From [Mycobacterium] vasticus (GTDB lineage: Bacteria > Actinomycetota > Actinomycetes > Mycobacteriales > Mycobacteriaceae), in contig NZ_CP084028.1 of NCBI RefSeq assembly GCF_020181595.1, forward strand, positions 2,043,731-2,107,730: a stretch of DNA of 64,000 bases, in the 5' to 3' direction. Positions 28,448 to 40,926 of the stretch are shown here, one piece after another. The notes below the pieces were generated by a model. It was not told the origin of the DNA and did no database searches. It saw only the letters and a program-made list of their open reading frames with translations. A program made the position numbers and the translations under genes. The first letter of the stretch is position 1. Each line of letters begins with the position of its first letter.

Positions 28448-29089
28448 GTGGGTGAGCAACCGGGACAGGGACAGCTGGACTTCGGTCCTGGCAAAGCCGG
28501 TCAGCCGAGCGATGTCGAGACCCCGGTGCAGACTCCCGCCGGCGGTGAACCGGTGCAGGCCGGACTGTTCCCCGACGACTCGGTCCCCGACGAACTCATC
28601 GGCTACCGCGGACCCAGTGCCTGCCAGATCGCCGGTATCACCTACCGCCAGCTCGACTACTGGGCCCGCACCTCCCTGGTGGTGCCGTCGATTCGGGGCG
28701 CGGCCGGATCCGGCAGTCAGCGGCTGTACTCGTTCAAAGACATCCTGGTGCTCAAGATCGTCAAGCGCCTGCTCGACACCGGCATCTCGCTGCACAACAT
28801 CCGGATCGCCGTCGACCACCTGCGGGAGCGTGGCGTGCAGGACCTGGCCAACATCACCCTGTTCTCCGACGGCACCACCGTCTATGAGTGCACCTCGGCC
28901 GAAGAGGTCGTCGACCTGCTCCAGGGCGGCCAGGGCGTGTTCGGCATCGCGGTGTCCGGTGCGATGCGCGAGCTGACCGGCGTCATTGCCGACTTCCCCG
29001 GGGAGCGTGCCGACGGCGGCGAGTCGATCGCGGCGCCGGAGGACGAGCTGGCCAGTCGCCGCAAGTTCCGCGACCGCAAGACCGGTTAG
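28448..29089 (+). CDS. resR: MerR-family cell-division regulator (Rv1830/ResR-McdR-like)
   Basis: This 213-residue protein has a MerR-type helix-turn-helix (about 57-125: AGITYRQLDYWARTSLVVPS, then YSFKDILVLKIVKRLLDTG). It matches Rv1830, reported as a regulator of cell growth and division genes and as a locus of antibiotic-resilience mutations. The GTG at 28448 follows gagagg. A 232-base gap upstream probably contains its promoter, with a possible -10 TATGCT at 28364 but no clear -35. A 350-base gap with a riboswitch separates it from gcvB. Confidence 0.88.
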   Translation: MGEQPGQGQLDFGPGKAGQPSDVETPVQTPAGGEPVQAGLFPDDSVPDELIGYRGPSACQIAGITYRQLDYWARTSLVVPSIRGAAGSGSQRLYSFKDILVLKIVKRLLDTGISLHNIRIAVDHLRERGVQDLANITLFSDGTTVYECTSAEEVVDLLQGGQGVFGIAVSGAMRELTGVIADFPGERADGGESIAAPEDELASRRKFRDRKTG

Positions 29090-29183
29090 CTCCCGCCCCG
29101 ACCGCGAGCGTGCGCAAATGTATGGTTCACGCTGCGCGTCGGCGTACAACTCTGCACGTTCGCGCCGGGGCCGGGTGCCTCGG

Positions 29184-29189
29184 TAGACT
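29184..29189 (+). promoter_or_regulatory. Candidate -10 element for the gcvB transcript
   Basis: TAGACT at 29184-29189 fits the mycobacterial TANNNT -10 and would start transcription near 29196, just before the glycine riboswitch. No consensus -35 is visible. The region 29090-29183 shows no other feature. Confidence 0.45.
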
Positions 29190-29204
29190 GAGCGACGCAT
29201 CGCA

Positions 29205-29392
29205 CCCGCAGCGGGAGAGTCTCGTGGCAGCCAGCCACGGGCGCCGAAGGAGCAATACCTCTCCGTCAACCTCTCAGGCCCAAGGACCGCCCGGGGCATT
29301 GATGCCTCTGGAAAGTGGTGCCAAGAGCACCCGCCGATGGGGAAAGGCCTGCGGGCCGAAACTCTCAGGCGCCCGGCGCGGGTGAAGACAGA
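29205..29392 (+). ncRNA. Tandem glycine riboswitch
   Basis: Two glycine aptamers lie in series. The first has gcgggagagt (29211), cgccgaaggagcaa and ctctcaggcccaaggaccgccc. The second has ctctggaaagtgg (29304), cgccgatggggaaaggcctgcgggccgaaactctcaggcgcc and ends in gacagaggggg. These match the gcvT RNA consensus closely. Glycine binding turns on glycine cleavage genes; here the only downstream gene is gcvB. Confidence 0.96.
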
Positions 29393-29438
29393 GGGGGAGG
29401 GCCGACCGTAGGTGCCCGTTACCCCGCAGGAGTCTCCC

Positions 29439-32294
<2,856 letters not shown>

Positions 32295-32370
32295 GCGGCG
32301 CCGAGCGGGAACGCTCGAAGATCAGCTAAATCTCATTTAAAACGGGATTTCGGCTTATGGTGACCTTATC

Positions 32371-32378
32371 CATAATAT
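32371..32378 (+). promoter_or_regulatory. AT-rich candidate promoter before the repeat protein
   Basis: The 108-base gap after gcvB is unusually AT-rich for this genome, with cataatat at 32371-32378 as a -10 candidate (CATAAT or TAATAT). No clear -35 is seen. The element would give a short leader ending in the aaaggag ribosome site. Confidence 0.3.
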
Positions 32379-32402
32379 GGCGCAGTTCACAAAGGAGTGG
32401 TC

Positions 32403-34670
32403 ATGCTGCAACTCACGCTTCGTCCCTACCTGACTGCCGGAATCGCCGTAGCGGGCGCCAGCATCATCGCCGTCACCCCGGTCGCGCCGGTGACTCCGCC
32501 GCCGGCCGTCGCCGCCGCCCAGTTCCATGCGGTCCAGCTGACCGATGCCTGGTCAGATCTGTTCACCCACACCATGGCCAACGTGAACAGCATCAACTCC
32601 AACACCGACTGGACGGCGATCTCGCAGGTCTTCGGCAAACTGTTCACCGACCCGTTCGGGGTGATCAGTGCGTTCACCTCCATCACCCCGACCATCACCA
32701 CCGATGTCACCGACCTGCCGGCGACGGTCACGGTGCAGCTGCCGCCGGGGCTCGAAATGGCGATCGCCAGCATGGGCGCGCAGGCGCTGACCTCCCAAGC
32801 GATCAGCAACGCCGCGGCGGACATGGCCAGCGGAAACTGGACCGGGCTGTTCAGCGCCCCGGCTACGATCGCCGACGCCTACCTCAACGGGGCGCAGAAT
32901 GTCAGCCTGCTCGGTGGCATCATCAACATCCCGGTGCTCAACGGCGTGCTCGCCCCGGTGCAGAACCTCGAGGTCAACCTCAACCTGACCCAGCTGCTGG
33001 ACGCCCTCGGTCTGGGCAACCTGGATCTGAGCAACCTCGACGTGAACGCACTGCTGGACCAGCTGGGGCTGGGCACGCTGACCCTGGGTGGGCTGCTCGA
33101 CGAGCTGGGGATCAGCGGTGACGGGCTGGGCGATCTGCTCAAGGACGGCCTCGGCATTTCCAGCCTGGGCGGGCTGTTGGGTTTCCTGGGTCTGGGCAAC
33201 CTCGGGTTGGGCAGCTTCGGGCTGACCGACGTCCTGAACGGACTGGGCCTGGACACCGGGGTCGACCTGAACAGCCTGTCGCTTGCCAGTGTGCTGAGTG
33301 CGTTCGGTATCGACCCGACGACGCTGCTGTCGCCCGCCAACCTGCTGGGACTTGTCGGACTGAACTCCGGCGACCCGTTGTCATCGGGCATGCTGGACGG
33401 CCTGCTGAGCACGTTGGGCCTTACCGCCGGTGATTCGGTGTCGCTGGAGCAACTGCTGGACGCGGCGAACATCAACACGACTTCACTGACACCGGATCAG
33501 CTGCTGGGCGTGCTGGGTCTGGACACCGGTGGCGCGGTGACGCCCAGCACGCTGCTCAGTGCGATAGGCCTTGACTCGAGCACTGTGTTGACGCCGACCC
33601 AGTTGATGGGGCTATTGGGCATCGACACGACCGCGACGTTGACGCCGACGCAGCTACTGGGTGCGGCGGGTATCGATACGTCGACCCTGTTGGATCCGAA
33701 TGCCCTGCTCAGCGCGATCGGTCTCGGCTCGACGGCGATACCGGGTACACCGCTCACCTTGTTGACCGATGCGTTGGGCGCGGTGCTGGCGGCGTTCGGC
33801 GTGCCGGCCGGCGGGATAACCAGTGTGATCGGCGCCGTGACGACGGCTCTTGCTCTAATCCCTGGCCTGAACCTCGTCACTCCGACCGTCGGCGGCCTGC
33901 TGAGCAGCCTGTTCGGCTCGCTGGGCATTACGCCGACCGGGTTGTCGCTCGGCAGCCTGCTCAGTGATCTGGGCTTGTCGGGTAACAGCTTGTCCCTCGG
34001 TGCCCTGCTGGGTGACCTGGGCCTGTCGGGCAACAATTTGTCCCTCGGCGCATTGTTGGGCGATCTGGGTTCGTCCGGCACGACGGTCGGTGCGCTGCTC
34101 AACGCCCTGGGCTTGTCGGGGAACGCCTTGACAGTTGGCGATCTGCTCAGCGCGCTGCATCTGGGATCGAATGGGCTGACCGTCGATGGCCTGCTCAGTG
34201 ATCTGGGCCTGGACGGCAGCGGCGTGACGATCGGCGGCCTGTTGACCGACCTGGGTCTGTCGCCGGACAGCCTCACCCTCGGTGGTCTGCTCGGCGACCT
34301 GGGCATCGTGCCGGGTCAGGACCTGACGGTCGGTGGAGTGCTGGAGGCGCTGGGCTTCCCGGCCTCGACCGGTGACCTCTCGCTGAGCGGTCTGCTGAGC
34401 GGGCTGGGCCTGGGCGGTATCGACATCACCGGCCTGCTCAACGGCCTGGATCTGGGTGGCCTGATCAACGGTCTGGGGCTGGACAACCTGCCGCTGAACC
34501 TCGGCGACCTGGTCGGTGACCTGTCGAACCTGAACCTCGGTGACCTGCTCAACGACCTGGGCCTGGGCAACCTCGACCTGGCGAACATCGGCGTCGGCTC
34601 GTTCGGCGGCATGATCAGCGAGCTGTTCGAGGTGATCCCGCAGCAGATCCTGGACGCGCTCGGCAGCTGA
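32403..34670 (+). CDS. Secreted Leu/Gly/Asp-rich tandem-repeat protein, function unknown
   Basis: This 755-residue protein has a signal peptide (cleavage likely near AVAAA, about residue 40), a non-repetitive N-terminal domain (about 40-185), and then a long repeat region. Two clean arrays are visible: five 17-residue units of the type TLTPTQLLGAAGIDTST (361-445) and nine units of about 16 residues of the type LSLGALLGDLGLSGNN (514-656). No Cys and almost no charge except Asp occur in the repeats, as expected for a beta or alpha solenoid. It is not a PE or PPE protein. I know no counterpart at this position in M. tuberculosis. The ATG at 32403 follows aaaggag. Confidence 0.75.
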   Translation: MLQLTLRPYLTAGIAVAGASIIAVTPVAPVTPPPAVAAAQFHAVQLTDAWSDLFTHTMANVNSINSNTDWTAISQVFGKLFTDPFGVISAFTSITPTITTDVTDLPATVTVQLPPGLEMAIASMGAQALTSQAISNAAADMASGNWTGLFSAPATIADAYLNGAQNVSLLGGIINIPVLNGVLAPVQNLEVNLNLTQLLDALGLGNLDLSNLDVNALLDQLGLGTLTLGGLLDELGISGDGLGDLLKDGLGISSLGGLLGFLGLGNLGLGSFGLTDVLNGLGLDTGVDLNSLSLASVLSAFGIDPTTLLSPANLLGLVGLNSGDPLSSGMLDGLLSTLGLTAGDSVSLEQLLDAANINTTSLTPDQLLGVLGLDTGGAVTPSTLLSAIGLDSSTVLTPTQLMGLLGIDTTATLTPTQLLGAAGIDTSTLLDPNALLSAIGLGSTAIPGTPLTLLTDALGAVLAAFGVPAGGITSVIGAVTTALALIPGLNLVTPTVGGLLSSLFGSLGITPTGLSLGSLLSDLGLSGNSLSLGALLGDLGLSGNNLSLGALLGDLGSSGTTVGALLNALGLSGNALTVGDLLSALHLGSNGLTVDGLLSDLGLDGSGVTIGGLLTDLGLSPDSLTLGGLLGDLGIVPGQDLTVGGVLEALGFPASTGDLSLSGLLSGLGLGGIDITGLLNGLDLGGLINGLGLDNLPLNLGDLVGDLSNLNLGDLLNDLGLGNLDLANIGVGSFGGMISELFEVIPQQILDALGS
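33483..33737 (+). repeat. Five in-frame 17-residue repeats
   Basis: The 255 bases encode exactly five 17-residue units with the pattern (V/S/T)LTPxQLLgxxGIDTst, for example VLTPTQLMGLLGIDTTA. Unit length is invariant. DNA-level divergence among units shows that they are under protein-level selection. Confidence 0.85.
33942..34370 (+). repeat. Nine in-frame ~16-residue repeats
   Basis: The 429 bases encode nine units, seven of 16 residues, one of 14 and one of 17, with the pattern LslGaLLgDLGLsgns. The first three are the most alike, which suggests recent expansion there. Confidence 0.85.
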
Positions 34671-34681
34671 GCCGGCTCAGC
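34666..34681. terminator. Palindrome shared by two convergent stop codons
   Basis: gctgagccggctcagc is a perfect 16-base palindrome. It contains the TGA of the repeat protein (34668-34670) and the stop of the convergent vWA gene (34677-34679). With only six bases between the genes it may serve as a minimal bidirectional terminator, although it has no loop beyond the centre. Confidence 0.4.
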
Positions 34682-36758
34682 TCAGCAGCTTGTTCAGCGC
34701 ACCGGCCAGCTCGGGGGAGTTCGCCCCCCGCAGGTTCTGGTAGGTGCCGCCGGACAGTTGAGCCACCGCCTGCCAGGTGGCCCGGTCGGTGTCGGCGCCG
34801 AAGTCGATGACGTTGACGGCGACCGGGCGCTGCGGGTCGGTGTTCGACCGGATGAACTCCTGCAGCCCGGCGCCGTCCAGGGTGCGGTCGGTGTGCGGCC
34901 CGGCAGTGATAACCAGCACCGAATTAGCCTGCCCGGCAACATATCCGGACAGCGCCTGGTTGTAGACCAGGCGCAGCGTGGTGAACGAAACCGCGCCGCC
35001 GGAGGTCGAGCTCAGCGCGTCGAGTTCACTGGTCAGCGTCTCCACCCGTGCGGTGCCGTTCACCTGGTCGTCCAGCGGGCCGGCGGTGACCACGTTGCGA
35101 CCCTCCGTGCCGTCGAAGGTCCACAGACCCACGGTGGCGTTCGGCGGCAGCGCCTTGATCCGCTGATCCAGGGCCGCGATGACGTGCGCCAACCGGGTCT
35201 TGCCGCCCTCGTCGGTGGTCATGGACTGATCGAGCATCAGGTTCACCGCCGAACGGCCCGGCAGCGTGGACAGTGCATTGGCCAGCGTGGCCCGCGTCTC
35301 GTCGTCGCCCACTGCCAAGATGTCCGAAATCGCAGGGAATCCGGTGACGTCGCTGGTCGGCGGTGTGACGCCTTCGACACGGAATCCGGCTTTGGCCAGG
35401 TCGGCCAACTGGTCGGGTTTGCGGGCGAACCGGGCGAACTCGCTGGCGGCACTGACCTGCTCCTGGGACAGCCACGAGCCGGCGAGCAAGACGGTGGGGT
35501 AGTCGGCGACAGCCGCGGGCCCGGGTGGCAACCAGGAGGTGAGCATGCTCGACGCATCCGACAGCGACTGGCCCCGAGTGAACAACTGCTGCTCGGTGCT
35601 CACCACCGCGTGTACCGGTGCCCCGGCCGGATCTCCTTGACGCAGAAGGACGTTGAGTGCCTCGGCCAGTGAGTTGTCGGCCAGCTTCGGCTGCGCTGCG
35701 ACCAGATTGCGCACCGCCCCGGCCCCCTCGGTGACGGGGGCGCCCTTGGGGGCGGTGGCAGCGGCCACAGCCTCCCCGGCCAGGAAAGCGGCATCCCCGT
35801 TGCCGCCGATCGGCAGCGCCAACCGCAGCGACCCCCAGCCGGCGAGACCGAGCCGGCCCAATCCGTCCGGATCGGCCTGCAGATCGGGCAGGCCAGCCCA
35901 GTTCTGCCGCTGCAGTGCGGTGTTCAGTTCGGGCCGGATCGCCAGCAGCACCGGCGACGTCACCAGGGAACGACTGTCGCTGACGGTCTCCGCGCCGGCC
36001 GAGGCCTGCAACCGGGCCGCCGAAACCGAGCTGCCCGGCACCCACAGCGCAGGGCGCTGGCCCAGCTGCGCCGGCCAGTCGCCGATGAACCCGGCCACCA
36101 CGGCATCGGAATCCACCGGCTTGACCTGAACCGAGACGCAGCGGTCTCCCACCGGTTTCGCAGTCTTGTTGAAGCGGTCGGCGAAGCCCTGCAGGTGATC
36201 TGCGATCGACGGGTCGGCGACGACCGCGACCGTCACATCGCCATGAGCGCAGTTTCCGGCCGCGTCGGCGGAGCGATGCGACAACGAGTTGCCGAAGAAG
36301 CGCCACAGGATCACCGTGCCCACCAGGACGATCACCGTGACCAGTGCGGCGACCACGCCGACGCTGACGCCACGGCGTCCGTTGTTGTTGCGATGACGGC
36401 GCCACAGTTCGAGGTCGCGGTGGCCGCCGCGCGACTCCTCCCGTTCGGGCAGCGCGGCCTCGGCACCGCCTACTGCCGCGAAAGGCCCGGTGCGGTAACG
36501 CGACTCTTCATCGGGTTCAGTGCTACGACGCATGTACTGGGCGGGATCGGCGTCGTCGAACCCGGCATCGTCGTCATACAGCGAATCGTCATAACGTGCC
36601 TCGTCATAGCGCGCATCGTCATACTGCGAATCGTCGTAGAACGCGTCCTGATAGTCGTCGACGTAGTCGTCGTCGTCCGGGTCGCCGTCACCGAAGAGTT
36701 CACGCTGCGGCAGCTCGTCGTCGGAATCGTCCGGGCCGGGGAAACTGTGTCTACCCAC
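34677..36758 (-). CDS. Membrane-anchored vWA/substrate-binding-like protein (Rv1836c-like)
   Basis: This 693-residue protein has a cytoplasmic N terminus rich in Asp and Tyr, with tandem YDDARYDEARYDDSLYDDD-like units (about 40-65), a basic patch and a single membrane helix (131-153). The external part resembles a bacterial extracellular solute-binding fold (about 170-480) followed by a von Willebrand A domain (about 500-693). The MIDAS motif reads DQSMT in NLMLDQSMTTDEGG, close to DxSxS/T, so metal binding is plausible. It lies eight bases downstream of glcB and is likely cotranscribed. Size matches Rv1836c. Confidence 0.85.
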   Translation of the reverse strand: MGRHSFPGPDDSDDELPQRELFGDGDPDDDDYVDDYQDAFYDDSQYDDARYDEARYDDSLYDDDAGFDDADPAQYMRRSTEPDEESRYRTGPFAAVGGAEAALPEREESRGGHRDLELWRRHRNNNGRRGVSVGVVAALVTVIVLVGTVILWRFFGNSLSHRSADAAGNCAHGDVTVAVVADPSIADHLQGFADRFNKTAKPVGDRCVSVQVKPVDSDAVVAGFIGDWPAQLGQRPALWVPGSSVSAARLQASAGAETVSDSRSLVTSPVLLAIRPELNTALQRQNWAGLPDLQADPDGLGRLGLAGWGSLRLALPIGGNGDAAFLAGEAVAAATAPKGAPVTEGAGAVRNLVAAQPKLADNSLAEALNVLLRQGDPAGAPVHAVVSTEQQLFTRGQSLSDASSMLTSWLPPGPAAVADYPTVLLAGSWLSQEQVSAASEFARFARKPDQLADLAKAGFRVEGVTPPTSDVTGFPAISDILAVGDDETRATLANALSTLPGRSAVNLMLDQSMTTDEGGKTRLAHVIAALDQRIKALPPNATVGLWTFDGTEGRNVVTAGPLDDQVNGTARVETLTSELDALSSTSGGAVSFTTLRLVYNQALSGYVAGQANSVLVITAGPHTDRTLDGAGLQEFIRSNTDPQRPVAVNVIDFGADTDRATWQAVAQLSGGTYQNLRGANSPELAGALNKLLS

Positions 36759-36766
36759 GGTCGGAC

Positions 36767-38953
36767 TCAGATACCCGCTCGGGCCTTGAACTCACGACGG
36801 CGCCGGTGCAGGATCGGCTCGGTGTAGCCGTTGGGCTGGGTGGTACCCGACAGGATCAACTCGCGTGCCGCGGCGAACGCGATGCTGGAATCGAAATCCG
36901 GTGCCATCGGCAGGTATTCGGGGTCACCGGCGTTCTGCCGGTCCACCGCCGGGGCCATCCGCTCCAGGCTGGACTGCACGTCGTCGGAGGTGATCACCCC
37001 GTGCCGCAGCCAGTTCGCCAGCAGCTGCGACGAGATCCGCAGCGTGGCACGGTCTTCCATCAGTGCGACATCGTGAATATCGGGGACCTTGGAGCAGCCC
37101 ACGCCCTGATCGATCCAGCGCACCACGTAGCCGAGAATCGACTGACAGTTGTTGTCGACCTCCTCGCGGATCTCGTCGGGCGCCCAGGCCAGGCCCTCCG
37201 ACAGCGGGATGGTCAACAGCGCATCGATTGTCGCGCGGCGCTTTCCGGCCAGCTCCTGCTGCACCTTCGACACATCGACCTGGTGGTAGTGCATCGCGTG
37301 CAGCGTGGCGGCGGTGGGCGAGGGAACCCACGCGGTGCTGGCACCGGCCCGCGGGTGGCCGATCTTCTGGGTGACCATGTCGGCCATCAGATCGGTCATC
37401 GCCCACATGCCCTTGCCGATCTGGGCGTGACCGGGAAGCCCGGTCGCCAGGCCCGCATCGACGTTGTTGTCCTCGTAGGCCAGGATCCACGGCTGGGACT
37501 TCATGGTGGCCTTGCGGACCATCGGCCCGGCCTCCATCGAGGTGTGGATCTCATCGCCGGTGCGGTCCAGGAAGCCGGTGTTGATGAACGCAACCCGGTC
37601 GGAGGCGGCCTTGATGCACGACCGCAGGTTGACGGTGGTGCGGCGCTCCTCGTCCATGATGCCGACCTTGAGGGTGGCCGGGGGCAGGCCCAGGACCTCT
37701 TCGACCCGGCCGAACAGCTCGCCGGTGAAGGCGACCTCGTCGGGACCGTGCATCTTGGGCTTGACGATGTAGATCGATCCGGTGCGACTGTTGACCAGTG
37801 GCCCGGTGTCGTCGGAGGCGCGCAGCCCGTGCATGCCGATCAGCCCGGTGAACAGGGCGTCCTGAATTCCTTCGGGCACTTCGCGATCCTCGGAGTCCAG
37901 GATCGCGTCATTGGTCATCAGGTGGCCCACATTGCGGACGAACATCAGACTGCGGCCCGGCAGGGTGAGCGTGCCCCCGTCAGGAGCGGTGAACTCACGG
38001 TCGGCGGCCAGGGTGCGGGTGAACGTCTTGTCGCCCTTGCGAACCTCTTCGGACAGATCACCGCGGTTCAGACCGAGCCAGTTGCGGTAACCGAGCACCT
38101 TGTCGTCGGCGTCGACCGCGGCCACCGAGTCCTCGAAGTCCATGATCGTGGTGACCGCCGACTCGAGCACCACGTCCTTGATGCCGGCGGCGTCGGTGGA
38201 CCCGATCGGTGAGCTCGGGTCGATCACGATCTCCAGGTGCAGGCCGTGGTGGGCCAGCAGGACCGCCGACGGCGACCCGGCGTCGCCGGTGTAGCCGACG
38301 AACTCCGCCGGTGCGGCGACCGTGGTCGTCAGGCCGTCGCCCAGGGTGACCACCAGCGCGCCGTCTTCGATGGTCAGGCTCTTGACCTCGGTCCAGGCGC
38401 CGTTGGCCAGCGGCACGGAGTCGTCGAGGAACCGGCGGGCATAGGCGATCACCAGATCGCCGCGCACCGGGTTGTAACCGGAACCCTTCTCGGCGCCGTC
38501 GTCCTCGCTGATCACGTCGGTGCCGTACAGCGCGTCGTAGAGCGACCCCCACCGGGCATTGGCGGCGTTGAGTGCGAACCGGGCGTTGAGCACCGGCACC
38601 ACCAGTTGCGGCCCGGCCTGCACCGCGATCTCGTCGTCGACACCGGAGGTGGTCACGGCGAATTCCGCCGGCTCGGGCACCAGGTAGCCGATCTCGGTGA
38701 GAAAGGCGTGGTAGGCCTCGGTGTCCAGGGGCTCGATCACCCGGTGCCGGTGCCACTTGTCGATCTGCGCCTGTAGCTCGTCACGACGGGCCAACAGTTC
38801 GGCGTTCTTGGGAGCCAGATCGGTGACGACCTTGTCCACGCCGGCCCAGAAGGTGTCCGGGTCCACGCCGGTTCCCGGCAACGCTTCGTCGGTGATGAAG
38901 TCGTAGAGCACGCGGGCCACCCGCAGATTGCCCACCGCCACCCGGTCCGCCAT
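36767..38953 (-). CDS. glcB: Malate synthase G
   Basis: This 728-residue enzyme condenses glyoxylate with acetyl-CoA to malate in the glyoxylate shunt. Conserved segments include [47 protein letters not shown] (Mg2+-ligand region) and [12 protein letters not shown] (general-base region). It is slightly shorter than M. tuberculosis GlcB (741). Glyoxylate also connects to glycine metabolism, though gcvB lies on the other strand. The ATG start is followed by [19 protein letters not shown], the family N terminus. Confidence 0.96.
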   Translation of the reverse strand: MADRVAVGNLRVARVLYDFITDEALPGTGVDPDTFWAGVDKVVTDLAPKNAELLARRDELQAQIDKWHRHRVIEPLDTEAYHAFLTEIGYLVPEPAEFAVTTSGVDDEIAVQAGPQLVVPVLNARFALNAANARWGSLYDALYGTDVISEDDGAEKGSGYNPVRGDLVIAYARRFLDDSVPLANGAWTEVKSLTIEDGALVVTLGDGLTTTVAAPAEFVGYTGDAGSPSAVLLAHHGLHLEIVIDPSSPIGSTDAAGIKDVVLESAVTTIMDFEDSVAAVDADDKVLGYRNWLGLNRGDLSEEVRKGDKTFTRTLAADREFTAPDGGTLTLPGRSLMFVRNVGHLMTNDAILDSEDREVPEGIQDALFTGLIGMHGLRASDDTGPLVNSRTGSIYIVKPKMHGPDEVAFTGELFGRVEEVLGLPPATLKVGIMDEERRTTVNLRSCIKAASDRVAFINTGFLDRTGDEIHTSMEAGPMVRKATMKSQPWILAYEDNNVDAGLATGLPGHAQIGKGMWAMTDLMADMVTQKIGHPRAGASTAWVPSPTAATLHAMHYHQVDVSKVQQELAGKRRATIDALLTIPLSEGLAWAPDEIREEVDNNCQSILGYVVRWIDQGVGCSKVPDIHDVALMEDRATLRISSQLLANWLRHGVITSDDVQSSLERMAPAVDRQNAGDPEYLPMAPDFDSSIAFAAARELILSGTTQPNGYTEPILHRRRREFKARAGI

Positions 38954-39002
38954 GTTTTCCTCCCTTGTAGCCGACCTACCACCTTACCGGCCGACGGCCG
39001 CT

Positions 39003-39884
39003 CTACTCGCATTCGGCGAACGTCAGCAGCAGGTCACACCGTTTCAGCAGGGCGGCTCGCAGCGGCTCGGCGCGGCGCATGATCGCCGTTTGACAGCGAA
39101 CGTATTCGGCGCGGCCGGTGGCGTTTTCAACGGTGATGGGCGAATAGCCGCAGCCGCTCAGGTCATACGGACTGGCCCGCATGTCGACTTCGCGGGCGGC
39201 CGCCGCCAACTCCAGGCAGTCCAACAGCAGCTCGGAGTCGATCAGCGGACCCAGCTTGTAGCACCACTTGTACAGATCCATGTTCGCGTGCAGGCAACCT
39301 GGCTGTTCCCAAGCGATTTGGGTTTCCCGGCTCGGTGTTCCGGCGTTGCGTGGCGTCGCCGCGGGGGTGAAGAACCGGAAGGCGTCGAAGTGCGTGCAGC
39401 GCAACGGTGTCGCCTCCACCACCGCATCGAGTTCGGTCGCGGACATCCGCAGCGGGACGTGGCCGTGGCGGACCTCGTCACCGCGATACAGCATCGCCCA
39501 CTCGTGCAGACCGAAGCAGTTCAGCTGGGCCGGCCGGCCGGCGGTGGCCCGCAACAGTCCTGCGATGAAGCTCACGGTGTCGGTCCGCTCACGCAGAAAG
39601 TCCTCGGTGACCCTGACCTGCCCATCGGCCGCCTCGTAGCCGCGACGGCCGACAAAGTCTCGCACTGCCGTCGCCCCCGACAAGGCCACGCCGAACCCCG
39701 GATTCCAATTCCGCAGCTGCCGTGGTCGCAGGCTGTAGTAGCTGAACAGGAACTTCGGCACCGGGTCCCCGGCGGCGATGCGCTGCAGATGCGGGGCGAG
39801 GAAGGTCTCCAGGCGCAGCCGGTAGGCGTCGGCCCGGGCCTGCCACTCCCGTGGCTTCAGCGGCGGTTCTGCCAGGTCAGACAC
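39003..39884 (-). CDS. Conserved actinobacterial protein (often annotated 3-methyladenine DNA glycosylase)
   Basis: This 293-residue soluble protein has conserved blocks KFLFSYYSLRPRQLRNWNPGFGVAL, LNCFGLHEWAMLYRG and CLHANMDLYKWCYKLGP. I recall homologues labelled 3-methyladenine DNA glycosylase, but I see neither a helix-hairpin-helix nor an AAG fold signature, so the function is open. The GTG at 39884 overlaps the end of the upstream CNNM gene; the frame extends further upstream inside that gene without conserved sequence. It is the last gene of the guaB1-CNNM-CNNM run. The block of His/Trp/Tyr residues suggests an active site. Confidence 0.6.
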   Translation of the reverse strand: MSDLAEPPLKPREWQARADAYRLRLETFLAPHLQRIAAGDPVPKFLFSYYSLRPRQLRNWNPGFGVALSGATAVRDFVGRRGYEAADGQVRVTEDFLRERTDTVSFIAGLLRATAGRPAQLNCFGLHEWAMLYRGDEVRHGHVPLRMSATELDAVVEATPLRCTHFDAFRFFTPAATPRNAGTPSRETQIAWEQPGCLHANMDLYKWCYKLGPLIDSELLLDCLELAAAAREVDMRASPYDLSGCGYSPITVENATGRAEYVRCQTAIMRRAEPLRAALLKRCDLLLTFAECE

Positions 39885-40926
39885 GGTGTGTCCCGTCGCG
39901 GACGGTGCCGACGACGTCCTCGACCAGATCTTCGAGGGCCACCATGGCCACCACCGCGCCGTCGTCACCGAGCGCCAGGGCCAGATGGCTGTTGCTGCGC
40001 CGCAACGTCGACAAGGCGTCGGCCAGCGGCAGCGACGCGGGCATCCGGGGCAGCGGACGGACCGCGGCGATGTCGACCACGGAGTCGGGGCCGTCTCCCA
40101 GCGCCAGGACGTCCTTGATGTGCAGATAGCCCACGTAGGCGCCCCGGTCGACGACCGGGAACCGCGAGTAACCGGTTTGCGCGAAGGCCTGTTCGACGGC
40201 GGCCACCGTCGGCCCGCGGCCTACTGCGGCCGCCGGCACCGACTGGATGTCGGCGACCGGTACCGCCACGTCGGCCACCACCCGGGTGCGGATCTGCAGG
40301 GCGCGGGTCAAGCGGGTGTATTCCTCGAGATCCAAGAGCCCCGCCGACACCGACTCGGCGATCATCTCGCTGAGCTCGACGGTGGACACGGTGATCTCCA
40401 GCTCGTCTTTGGGCTGCACCCGTACCGCGCGCAGCGTGACACCGGCGCACCAGTTGTAGAAGACGATGAACGGCCGGGCAGCCGCCATGTAGACCAGGTA
40501 CGGCGGAATCAGCAGCATCGCCGCGGTCTCCGGGCCCGCCAGGGCGATGTTCTTGGGCACCATCTCGCCGAACAGCACATGCAATGTCACCACGATCGTC
40601 AACGCGACGATGAACGCCACGGTGTGCAGCAGCGCGTCCGGGATGCCCACCAGCCGGAACACCGGCTCGAGCAGGTCGGCGACGGCCGGCTCACCGATGC
40701 GGCCGAGCAGAATCGAGCACACTGTGACGCCCAGTTGCGCCCCGGCCAACATTCGCGACAGCTGCTCGCCGGCCCGGATCACCGTGACCGCGCTTTGCCT
40801 GCCCTGCTCGGCCAGAATCTCCAGCCGGTCCCGTCGCGCGGAGATCAGGGCGAACTCGGCGCCGACGAAGAAGGCATTCGCCGCGATCAGCAGCAGGGTC
40901 AACGCGAGGTTGAACAGGTCAGCCAT
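39877..40926 (-). CDS. CNNM/CBS membrane protein (Rv1841c-like)
   Basis: This 349-residue protein has a CNNM (DUF21) transmembrane domain (about 1-190; three to four helices, with [11 protein letters not shown]) and a CBS pair (about 205-340, with [12 protein letters not shown] and [12 protein letters not shown]). The CorC_HlyC domain present in its neighbour is absent. The family is linked to Mg2+/Co2+ efflux or tolerance; older annotations call it hemolysin. The start may also be a GTG at 40935. It overlaps the next CNNM gene by eight bases, and the two probably form a heterodimer. Confidence 0.88.
   Translation of the reverse strand: MADLFNLALTLLLIAANAFFVGAEFALISARRDRLEILAEQGRQSAVTVIRAGEQLSRMLAGAQLGVTVCSILLGRIGEPAVADLLEPVFRLVGIPDALLHTVAFIVALTIVVTLHVLFGEMVPKNIALAGPETAAMLLIPPYLVYMAAARPFIVFYNWCAGVTLRAVRVQPKDELEITVSTVELSEMIAESVSAGLLDLEEYTRLTRALQIRTRVVADVAVPVADIQSVPAAAVGRGPTVAAVEQAFAQTGYSRFPVVDRGAYVGYLHIKDVLALGDGPDSVVDIAAVRPLPRMPASLPLADALSTLRRSNSHLALALGDDGAVVAMVALEDLVEDVVGTVRDGTHRV

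Noticed and set aside
36585..36665. Regular tcgtca-type repeats
   Set aside because: They encode the Asp/Tyr repeats of the vWA protein and are not a CRISPR or intergenic repeat.
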